From Macrocystis pyrifera (lineage: Eukaryota; Sar; Phaeophyceae; Laminariales; Laminariaceae), in assembly GCA_031763025.1 (NCBI GenBank), contig JASSKH010000016.1, forward strand, positions 3,906,001 through 3,970,000: 64,000 nt of DNA, read 5' to 3'. The notes under the pieces were generated by a model. That model had not been told where the DNA came from, ran no database searches, and saw nothing but the letters and a program-made list of their open reading frames with translations. The translations under genes and the position numbers were made by a program. Shown here piece after piece: positions 54,976-64,000 of this stretch. Each line of letters starts with the position of its first letter. Position 1 is the stretch's first letter.

Positions 54976-55514
54976 TTTCGGTTTCGTTTTTGGTTATCGA
55001 TATCGTATGCCCATCACCAGGATGTGACATGTGACATAATATTATATACCAGGTACAGCAGTAGTACAATATGCTACGTATGATATTGCCTGGTATATGA
55101 AATCATGATACGAGGTTCTCCTTCGAGATGTTGTCGGCTTGAAATCCCGAGAGCGTCGCAAGCTGAAGACGAGGGAGCCTCGTCTTAATCAGGCTCCCCT
55201 ATTTGCGCCGAGTACTGCTGCTGTGTATACGGCTGTGGGGCAGGATGAGATTCGACGACGCGCGCTTGATTGAAAAAATGTTGGGCTTGGCGCATGTATA
55301 CGACGCAAACATATTTTGCTTCTATTAATACTGCTGTACCCATACTAATAAAAAAAAGTGTGCTCAAGAGTCAGTTAGTTTCCCTTGGTGTTTTTCTTGT
55401 TTCGGATAATATTTTTGAGTGATACAACGTTGAAGCTCATGCTGCAGCGTTAAGGTCGGATGGCAAACGCAATGATTTTATTATATTCCTGGTACACAAT
55501 ATATATATTTCATG

Positions 55515-55762
55515 TTCGAGATGAAGGATATCGAAACTCACGTACCGATATCCAACATATCGAAACTCTCGATACGATATCCAACATATCGAAACTTTCG
55601 ATACGGTATGGAACACATCGAAACTTTCGATACGATATCCAACACATTGAAACTCTCGATACGATATCTAACTTATCGAAACTCACGATACGATATCCAA
55701 CATATCGAAACTCACGATCACGATATCCAACATATCGAACCTCTCGATACGATATCCAACAA
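55515..55762. repeat. Minisatellite, ~29 bp unit
   Basis: Eight or more units of GATATCCAACATATCGAAACT plus CTCGATAC with small changes. Flanking sequence looks partly coding-like on both strands, but no exon boundary could be fixed. Confidence 0.8.
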
Positions 55763-57896
55763 CACGATTGACCCTCGCTGAGACTTCAAGAGAGGAAGAT
55801 TGATGATCATAAAAGTTCAAGAAGAGATGAAGATTACTACTGTAATTGCGATACGAAGCAGCGGCCAATGCGTATTTTGTGGAATGATTAATCTTGTAGT
55901 TCCTATTGTTGCTGCAGTCAAAATGGTTGATGCAAGGAGTCGTAGGGCACGGACGACAACACGATCCTACCTGGACGCTGCTTTGTTTGCAGACCGTTGA
56001 TCGGATCGCACCCCAAAAGTTGTGAACCATTGTTGTTGTGGCTTTATCGGGGTACCAAAAGGGTCACAATTCTTCTGTGTTCGTATATATAGCCCATCGA
56101 AACCCAGCGCGCCCAGTGTCCGTGGTGATTTTTTCATCCCAGAAAGCTGCGAGCTCTTTTGTCGTAGAGAGGGACAATGTCTATGTTAGCAAGCTATTGA
56201 TACGAAGGCAGAGATGGCGAAGAGAAAGGAGTCGCGGTGGACGTACGTACGTAGAAGTTTTTTAACTGCTGCGGTAAGGAGGTGTCGCGTGAACGCTGGT
56301 TCTGATCGCTCGAGGGTAGAGGGTAGAGGGTAGGGGGGAGGGGTGGCACGCGCAAAGAACGCCAGGGATATCCGGAGATGTCTGTCAACCAATTTTGATT
56401 ATGTAAACGTCCAGCAGCAGCACAGCTGCAGCAGTTGATTAGCAGCAGCAACCCAACAACATTAGCAGCAGCAGCAACACGCGTACAGATCACACACATG
56501 AGTGCAAATGGGCCTGAACATCTCCGGAGATCCCACCAACCACTTTTTCCTTTTGATATGATGCGTTCGCACAGCTCTACGAGGATGTTTGCGATATTTC
56601 AATTGGTTCGGGTAATAAAAAATATTTGAAACGACAAGCATGAGGTTCTGATTGGCGACCCTACCGATGTACAGCAGTAGTAAGCGCAACAGCTATATAG
56701 TCTGCCAGCAGATAAAAGGGCTGTTTTTTACCGTTACAGCCCGCAGTGCAGCAGGGGTAATCCGTGCGCTAAGCACCAACACTCACTGATAACAAGGAGC
56801 GAACGCACAGCAGCAGAGGTGCGGGAGACTTGGACTACCTTCGCGACACGCAAGCATTGCTACTTTGCCTAATACAGGGTACAGGTACTTGTCACACTGC
56901 TATACTGCTGCCGACATTTGAAAGAATAATGTAGAACAGAAGGTCACGTCGGGTAAGAGGTCGAAAAAATCCTCCAAAAAACTCATAGCTGGTACAGCAG
57001 CAGCAGTGGTTGCAAGCTGCGTGTAGGTTTATATAGGCTTTAGAATGGTCTGCAAATACCTGCCGGTTTTGTACGTAACGAACTCGCCGCAGTAGTGCCG
57101 GTCTTTCTCTCTGTAGTGCCGGTATGCATGTTTGCGCCAGGCAACAAAACCGGCAGTATTATGGCGGCAACCGGCGCTATTAATAACTGCTCCCTCTAAC
57201 ACTAATACACTGGCTACAGTAAGCCCATCTGTATTGCCAAGCGATTCCACAGGCACTATATGGGGCAGCCGGCATTACTATACTCAACCGGCACTATATG
57301 GGGACCACCACTGCTGTAACATGGTCATGCATGACAATGGAACGGGTACTGCTTTGCTTATGCGATACCAGGTATACTGGTACTCTCTCAAGGGTATCGC
57401 CTTGGGATGGGTCAACAGAGACCCAAAATCCTGGCTTTTGATGCTCGGGTTCGTGCTTCTGAGGTCTTGAGGCACACATGTTGGTGGTTGCTGTCGCACC
57501 TGCACCCATGATACCACGGTCGTGGAACTTCTGCTTTTCTTGTACAAACGACATTATACACGCTGCTGTTTGTATCGTGTCTCTCTATTAACAGTCTACG
57601 TGCTGTAGTCTCTTTGTGTTCACACTATGTGCTGGTATTTTAGTCCTAGGATACACCTGGTACCTGGCATGCAACACACGGCGTTTCGCTCCGCGGGCGA
57701 CTTTCGCCGCCCGATACGCTCGCTCATAAGGAAGGAGAGAATAGCATGCGAATGAAGCGCACAGAGAGAGAGAGATGTCCACGTTTTTTTTTTGTCCAAT
57801 GTGACGACTTGCGAAAATGCCAAGAGCTCCATGCTAAAACACTTTGGTAGGCGGGCGGGCAGGTTTCGATTTCTTTGTTCGTTCTGAGAAAACAGC

Positions 57897-57956
57897 ATGC
57901 TCGACGACATCCTGGCTCTCACCAACTCCGTCTGGTCTAGTCGGCGCGTACTGCAA
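57897..57956 (+). CDS. Gene C exon 1 of those visible, unknown protein
   Basis: 20 codons MLDDILALTNSVWSSRRVLQ, donor CTGCAA|GTAGCT. The ATG follows GAAAACAGC, so it is either a start codon or the first codon after an acceptor ACAG|C. Phase 0 exit matches the next exon. Confidence 0.5.
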
Positions 57957-58024
57957 GTAGCTTTTCCGCTTTGTGCAGGGCTGATTCCGCTGCGCTGTGC
58001 TGTGCTGTGTTTTACTTGCGGCAG

Positions 58025-58057
58025 ATGCTCAACGACGACAACTTGCTCGTATCATGC
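58025..58057 (+). CDS. Gene C exon 2, unknown protein
   Basis: 33 bp, MLNDDNLLVSC, phase 0 to 0. The acceptor TTACTTGCGGCAG| has a T-rich tract and the donor is TCATGC|GTATGT. The introns on either side are 68 and 92 bp, unusually short here. Confidence 0.5.
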
Positions 58058-58149
58058 GTATGTACGAACAAAAAAAAAAGTTCACCGAAAACAGAAACTT
58101 GCAGAGCAATATCGCACCAGGTCCATAGAAGGTTTTTCTTCCATGACAG

Positions 58150-58317
58150 AAAAGAAAAAGGACAAAGGCTCGCCGGCAGCTGATAGGGAAAAGCGTTGTT
58201 CATCTGGGGGGCACTAAAAAGGCCAGAGAGGTGCCAATCGACCCCGCTGAGGAAGAAAGATTAACAAGAAACATAAAATCTAGTCTACATACGTATATCG
58301 AAGTAGTTAAAGGGTGA
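58150..58317 (+). CDS. Gene C terminal exon, unknown protein
   Basis: Acceptor TTCCATGACAG|AAA, 55 codons then TGA, phase 0. It is basic at first (KRKRTKARRQLIGKS), then VPIDPAEEERLTRNIKSSLH and TYIEVVKG. The composition is strongly coding-like. An alternative acceptor is CGCCGGCAG|CTG. Family not recognised. Confidence 0.55.
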   Translation, partial: KRKRTKARRQLIGKSVVHLGGTKKAREVPIDPAEEERLTRNIKSSLHTYIEVVKG

Positions 58318-58479
58318 TGTGATTGTTGTTGTTGTCGTTGGTGTTCTCAGATTAACTCATCGCCACAATACCATGCAGCCCGTCGTCGAAGAACAGGCTC
58401 CAATAACTCTGGCGTGGAAGTTTCCCATCATCTGTAGGGCTTGTGGATTCCGAGCAAGGGGAGGGAGATCTCACAGAAC

Positions 58480-58860
58480 TTACAGAACTTCCGGGTACGG
58501 GTATATGGAGGTCTTACGAAACTCACAGAAGTTCCTGGCGGGTACATCAATGTTGTACCCGTACCTGTACCCGCAACCCGGTATTTTACGAAGTGTCGGG
58601 TACCGGGTATATACCCCGGCACTTGTATTATTTTCCGGGTATTTACCCTACCGAAAGGCCGGGTATGGGTATGGGATGTTGTACCCGAACCCTGGGTATT
58701 GTGTCAAGGGCATATACAGTAGTTTCGGGTACGGGTATGAATGTCCTACAGAACTCACATACTGTAGGTTCCAGGTACGGGTATGAAGTCGTACATAATT
58801 TACAGCAGAAGTTATTTGTAGGGTAATACCCGGGTGAATACCCTAAGTATGGTTTTGTAT
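58480..58860. repeat. Degenerate GGGTAC foldback-type repeat
   Basis: Rich in GGGTACGGGTAT and TACCCGAACCC words in both orientations, with spacer phrases like ACAGAACTCACA repeated. Same style as the 30.7 and 36.2 kb satellites with a third core motif. Confidence 0.55.
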
Positions 58861-59149
58861 GTACCCTATGGAGCACAACATTGGAATAGTAACTCGGGAG
58901 GAAAAAAGACTGGGTACGGGAAAATATTACGCATAATAACTGAAAGAAGTCGTACACCTCAGGCAGAAATAGAAAGTGAGGTAAGCCAAGATCAGAGAAC
59001 GTACGTAGTCAGATACATACCAGATACGATATGTGATACGCTGTACGATGTAACTGTGGTGCTATGGATGCGATCTACTTTTTGTGATATCGGCCTCGGA
59101 CGGAGTTCGGCTTACATGGTTGAATCCACGTAACGCAGGAAAGTGGTTC

Positions 59150-59705
59150 AGGGCTGAGGCGGGGGTACTGGATAGGAGAGATTTACTCGATCTCATTCAT
59201 GGCCGTAGTCGTATGACCGTAGACCCTCGCATCCCTACAATGCCGGGACGGAGCATGTCGGGTTTTCACCGGCCAGGCAGACATTAGTTGCGCCAAGCGC
59301 GAAGCGCCGTCAGGTGTCCGGCGAGTCGCATGGAGGGTGAGCTGCATCCTGTTAAGAACCGCTTGTGAGGCAGACTTGCATATGGATTACAGCTTCAACG
59401 AGGTAATTTAATATCCGGTGTAGCCACTTCCAGAGACAGCAATGGGAGTGCTATGTAACTGCCTCTTAGGTGCCTCATCACTTTAAAAAAAAAAAAAAAA
59501 AAAAAAAAAACGTGATACGATCATTCCCACTTGTGCGGAATAAAGATTCATCACCTCGCACAAATGATCTACAACTCGAAAACCAGCTGTGACCGAACGC
59601 CAAAAAAGAAAGAGAAAAAAGCGGTACCCTGGTTGTCGAGCTCAAGTAGTGAACGACATGTTTCACATTGGCCTTGCCAACCAACGCCATCTCAACCTAT
59701 ATATA
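59150..59705 (+). mobile_element. Family P element, near full length
   Basis: GGCCGTAGTCGTATGACCGT, TCGGGTTTTCACCGGCCAGG, CACTTCCAGAGACAGCAATG, a 26-A run, then CCAACCAACGCCATCTCAAC and TATATA. Confidence 0.65.
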
Positions 59706-60044
59706 ATAAGGCGGGAGGGCTGAGGAGGGGGGGGGGTACTCGTTTGTTGCTCGCCTTAGTCATTTGACCACTGACCACGGGTCCCTTTCGGGATGGAGTA
59801 CCGTTGCTCCTCCTTGTAGAGACTCCTCTAAGCTTTGGGCGCTCCATCACGTCTTTTCCTTCTATAATATGTATTACACGAAATCCTTTTCCTAATCTTA
59901 TCTCCTTCCTGTTTCGTCGCCTGTGGCCACCGTCCATCTCCTAGGATAGCGATTGTTTCTCTCGCTACTGCTGTCTAGTGTACCAAACTTCTCCATATCA
60001 CATTCGTCTTTTCCCTCACCTTCATCCCCTGGGGGGGGGGAGGT

Positions 60045-60800
60045 GGGGGGTGCTCGATATTATATATGGCCGTAGTCGTATGACCGTAGATCCTCTCATG
60101 ACTACAATGCCGAGACGGAACACGTTGGGTTTTCACGGATCATGCAGACATTGCTTGCACCACGCGCGAAGCGCCACGAGGTGGTTGGCGAGTCGCATGA
60201 AGAGTGAGCGGCATCCTACTAAGAACCGCTTTAGAGATTTTCTTGCGTATGTATGACAGCATCAATGAATTGATTTAATTTCGGAGTTTGGCCACTTCCA
60301 GAGAGAGCAGCAATGGGGGAGTGCTGTGCAACTGCCTCGTGAGTGTCTTGCCACAAGACTCTGCGTGCTGCGATCAGTCAGTCCCATTGTGCGGAGCAAG
60401 TGTTCTCCACCCCACGCAAATGATCTATAACTCGATCGCCAGCTGTGACCGACCACCAAAGAAAAAAAAAAAAAAAAAGGTGCATAGCTCACGCACTGAG
60501 CGGCATGATTTACAGCGTCGTTGCCAACCGACGCCAACTCAACCTATATACAATGGGGGGGGGGGGGGGTACTCCTTGTCATGCATGGCCGTAGTCGTAT
60601 GACCATAGACCCTCGCATCCCTACAAAGCCGGGACGGAGCATGTCGGGTTTTCACCGACCAGGCAGACATTGCTTGCACCAAGCGCGAAGCGCCGTGAGG
60701 TGTCCGGCGAGTCGCATGAAGGGTGAGCTGCATCCTACTAAGAACCGCTCTAGACGCGAGTTTTCTCGCATATGGATGACAGCATCGATGAATTGATGTA
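60045..60800 (+). mobile_element. Two family P elements in tandem
   Basis: A near-complete element (60045-60555, ending GACGCCAACTCAACCTATAT) is followed after a G run by the left module of another (60560-60800, CATGGCCGTAGTCGTATGAC to GGATGACAGCATCG). Confidence 0.65.
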
Positions 60801-61259
60801 ATTTCTGGAATATACAATGGGGGGGGGGGGGAGTAATTCATTAGTTGGCAGGCTCCCTTAGGCACGTAGTTATTGATTTTTTAGCCAAAAAAAGGTATAC
60901 CTGACCCCTTTTGGACAAAAAACAGGCGTACTAAGTAAAAAGCAGACGCCAGGATGCCTTCGATTAACCAGTCTCACATCGTACCTCTTTTTTGGCGTGA
61001 AAAGGCCGAAGTACATCTGGATTTGTCTACTTCGTCTGGCTTTTCAACTGTTTTCGCCTGATTTTCTGCCATCCAAAGGCCGCGTACTTGTTTCACTTTG
61101 CCGAGCCTGTACGTATGCGTGCGTATGTGCCTGGCATGTGTCTTGTGGATACATGGAGCTGACTTCACTTTTTCTCTGTTTTGTTGTTTGAAGTGTAAGC
61201 CGTTCAGCTGTCGTAAGTAATACAGTACGCATGATTTATGCTACTGCGGGTACGTGCTG

Positions 61260-61440
61260 CTGTTTTGTATGGTCACAACAGTTGGTATCCACAGCACCAC
61301 GAACGCAGACGGCAGTTCGTCTGCCCCCGCGTCGAGGTGGGCTCAGTTTTTGGTAGGGCAAAATAACCTCGTGCCAGGAAAACGGTTCCTTGAGGGTAGT
61401 CGAGGCTTCAAAGCCGTCAGCGGAGGTGGGCGCCAGAAGA
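61260..61440 (+). CDS. Possible exon, unknown protein
   Basis: The frame reads SSSAPASRWAQFLVGQNNLV then PGKRFLEGSRGFKAVSGGGR, ending at a possible donor CAGAAGAG|GTACTC. Further downstream the same open frame runs into homopolymers and a family D repeat, so only this part is considered. Confidence 0.3.
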
Positions 61441-61809
61441 GGTACTCTTGGCGCGCCTGTAGGTCGGATTGGGGCCTGTGGTTCCTGTACCCTCCCGACG
61501 AAAAAAAAAATAATTCAGATTTTTGGAAGTTGTATGTTCATTGCTGCCAGGCGCAACAAAAAAAAAAAAACATGTTTTGTGATGCCTCATGGCCAAAAAC
61601 ACCGCTCGAGACATACGTTTTTTCTTGGTTCCAGTATGTACCTGTTTTTGGTTCAGATGGAACAGGTATACTTGTTTTTTTGGCGTTTGAACTTCATTAT
61701 AATGTTGCGCTCGGGCAGGACAAATATCAAATGAAGCGAAGCGCAAGTTGTGTGCTATGTATGTACTTCGTACCTGGTACGTGTCGACATTTTTGGAGAG
61801 GTGAAAAAT

Positions 61810-62095
61810 CACACGTGAGACAGATCATCGATTTCCACGTCATTATGAGTATCTTTAAGAGCAGATATATTCTTGGTGTGTATGATCTGTGTGATCTAGC
61901 TCATGTTGCCCGGTGGGAGCCGTATAGTCTGCATGATCTAAAGACGTGTTTTCTGGGTAGGATCTGTACTATGCAGATAGATCCTGCAAATATATATCAT
62001 AACGGCAGGTTAGGATCTAAATGATCTAGATCGTCTATATGATCTATCTGATGTGTCTGACTTGTGCAATGGTCGAAACCCTTGTGGAATGTGGG
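61810..62095. mobile_element. Family D repeat (AGATC-rich), best copy
   Basis: TTATGAGTATCTTTAAGAGC, TGATCTGTGTGATCTAGCTC, GGTGGGAGCCGTATAGTCTG and AGGATCTAAATGATCTAGAT. Confidence 0.6.
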
Positions 62096-62159
62096 ACCAA
62101 GACGTGGAACGACCATGAAAAGACACCCGGTACCAGGTGCCAGGTAGTAAAATGGAAAA

Positions 62160-62560
62160 AAAAAAAACCGAAAGATCTAACCCAAAATCCCAGATCTCCA
62201 AAAAGCGCAAAACTTGAAATCAAGAAACCTGAATCACGAAACTCGAAACCCGCAAACTGAAACTCAAAATACCAAACCCCAAACACCAAGACCCGAAATC
62301 CTCGAACACCAAGTCTTACTACAGGCACGGCACAACAAAATCCCAGAACCAAAAAATTTAAACCGCCCTTAAACTAACTACCTGGTAAACCCCCCGGAAA
62401 ACACAAAAAAAAAAAAACGAAATCTTTAAATGCACAACCAAAAATACCGAAAATAGTAATAGTTCGAAACCCAAAAAAACCAACACCACGAAACTGAATC
62501 CCCAGGCTAAACCCGAAGAAACCCGAACGCTTGTACCAACAACGGCAGCAGATCCACGCC
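62160..62560. repeat. Degenerate CCAAAACC-type repeat
   Basis: Many short words such as CCCGAAACC, CCAAACCCC and ACCCGAAA in one orientation, an A/C-rich simple repeat. Contains a TACCTGGTA. Confidence 0.45.
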
Positions 62561-62796
62561 CAGGGCAGCTGTAAAAATTAAAAAGCGCCACCAGCGGTGA
62601 CTTAACCCCCCGCCTACACATGACGACTGTAGACCTTTTCTTACAGCTTCCCCTTATTTGGTTTTTTTATTTTTCGCTGTAATTTTTTCTATTTTTTTTC
62701 TAATAATTGTTTGGCTTTTTTCCCTCTGTATTATATCATTTTTCTCTGCATTGTTTTCTTCTTTTTCCCCCCCCTTTACGTATACCTGGTATACAG

Positions 62797-62986
62797 GCGA
62801 CAAAAAATCGCCGGAAAGCAAAAAAGAATTGACCACGGCTGTCACAAATCCTCAGCGCGTCATGGAGAAGCAAGAGGAGGAGGGGGAGGGGGGGGGGAAG
62901 GGAGAGTTGCGAGCCGGCGGACAAGGCGCGCTAGCACCACCTATCGATTGCTTGCTGAAACAAGAGGAGTTGAGCGGGGGGAACGG
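62797..62986 (+). CDS. Gene D exon, low-complexity, unknown protein
   Basis: The acceptor TATACAG|GC has an unusually long pyrimidine tract. The peptide is DKKSPESKKELTTAVTNPQR then VMEKQEEEGEG and a Gly-rich tail with LRAGGQGALAPPIDCLLKQE, to a possible donor AACGG|GTAGGG. A TACCTGGTA scar-like motif sits inside the acceptor region. Confidence 0.4.
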
Positions 62987-63272
62987 GTAGGGCGGAGGTT
63001 GGGGGGGACGCGGAGAGGGATGAGCTGGGCGGGACTGGTCCTGGCCGGTGGCTTGTAGGGCAGGTGAGGGTGGGAGGGGGGGGGTGTACCCATGTACTCA
63101 TGTCATGCATGGCCGTAGTCGCATGGCCTTAGACCCTCGCATCGCTACGATGCGAGGACGGAGCACGTCGGGTTTTAACCAACCAGGCAGGCATTGGGGG
63201 CGGGTGCGGGTTGGAGGGCATGGGGGTGGGGTGCATGCGCTACATGTGGTGGTAATAGTGTTGGCAATGTGG

Positions 63273-63531
<259 letters not shown>

Positions 63532-63783
63532 CAGTCTGGGGCGGACGCCCCAAGCAGGTTCTCTCTTGTGTGATTGTGGTCTAGAGGACGCACCGAGTTG
63601 GGTCAGCACCTCGGGTCTACTCGAAACCGAGTGACAAACCTTTGGTGTGTATATTGAGGCGGTGCTATCTGGGGGGAAGGGGACCTGGTATCCACATTTC
63701 AAGCAGTTTCAAGTGTTGCTTCTTATTTTGTTGCCTTGTTGTTGCTTCTTTTGTGTTGTTTGTTTGTTGTTTCGTGTGCCGAC

Positions 63784-63906
63784 ATGACGCTACAGGACAC
63801 GTCGCGATCTCTGTTCAACATGGAATCTCCGCAGAGCATGCTTTTCAGTTCCGACCAAGACTTGGCCATGGGGATGCCCAACTTCACGTCGTTCCTGCAC
63901 CAGCAG
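63784..63906 (+). CDS. Gene D exon at right edge, unknown protein
   Basis: ATG at 63784; alternatively an acceptor CGCTACAG|GAC at 63796. It reads MTLQDTSRSLFNMESPQSML, then FSSDQDLAMGMPNFTSFLHQ and Q, with donor CAGCAG|GTCAGA. Phase 0 exit. Ser/Met/Gln-rich; the gene continues beyond the window. Family unknown. Confidence 0.6.
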
Positions 63907-64000
63907 GTCAGAAACCGCAGGGGGGGGATGGGGGGGGGGGGGGGGGGATAGGGGAGGGGGGGAGAGAGAAAGGGAGAGGGGTGGGTGGGCGGGGGGGTGA

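Noticed and set aside
61254-62024. 256-codon plus-strand open frame
   Set aside because: Runs through A homopolymers and a family D repeat. Only its first part looks coding and is listed as a possible exon.

Overview
This window is eukaryotic nuclear DNA. Coding sequence comes as short pieces (33 to about 475 bp) bounded by GT and AG and separated by introns of 70 bp to several kb, and most of the 64 kb is repeats. There is no operon layout, no bacterial-type gene density, and no rRNA or functional tRNA gene that I can see. Long repeat-filled GT-AG introns at moderate GC suggest a large-genome protist or alga. A brown alga or other stramenopile is my best guess, but it is inference only and no marker gene confirms it.

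Genes. (1) Gene A lies on the minus strand at 7506-251 and runs off the left edge. It has six well-formed exons of unrecognised function. (2) Gene B, minus strand 19290-9154, is the best gene here. Its exons encode a GNAT N-acetyltransferase core followed by a fascin-like beta-trefoil region, and the exon phases agree across the domain junction. (3) Around 25-30 kb there are isolated coding-like exons on both strands, including a polyGln/polySer one. (4) At 30.1-32.0 kb an inverted pair of paralogous exon fragments flanks a 1 kb foldback satellite. (5) A minus-strand gene ends at 37043, with two exons. (6) A three-exon plus-strand 3' end lies at 57897-58317. (7) A plus-strand gene runs off the right edge (about 62797-63906). 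Several smaller open segments are given at low confidence.

Repeats. MITE-1 (TTACGGGGG...CCCCCGTAA, TA target) has 19 loci, four of them nested. There are two related ~0.8 kb element types with 3-bp TWA duplications (PIF/Harbinger-like), a tRNA-derived SINE with poly(A), several other inverted-repeat families (MITE-2, MITE-3, families P, H and D), foldback satellites with CCAGGG termini, minisatellites and long homopolymers.

Two patterns deserve most attention. First, in four introns the sequence at the 5' splice site has been amplified into a tandem array starting at the donor. Second, the window is peppered with TATTAATA, TACCWGGTA and TACAGCAGTA. Paralogue comparisons suggest these are small TA-flanked insertions, plausibly excision scars of TA-target transposons; TATTAATA is what MITE-1 ends would leave.
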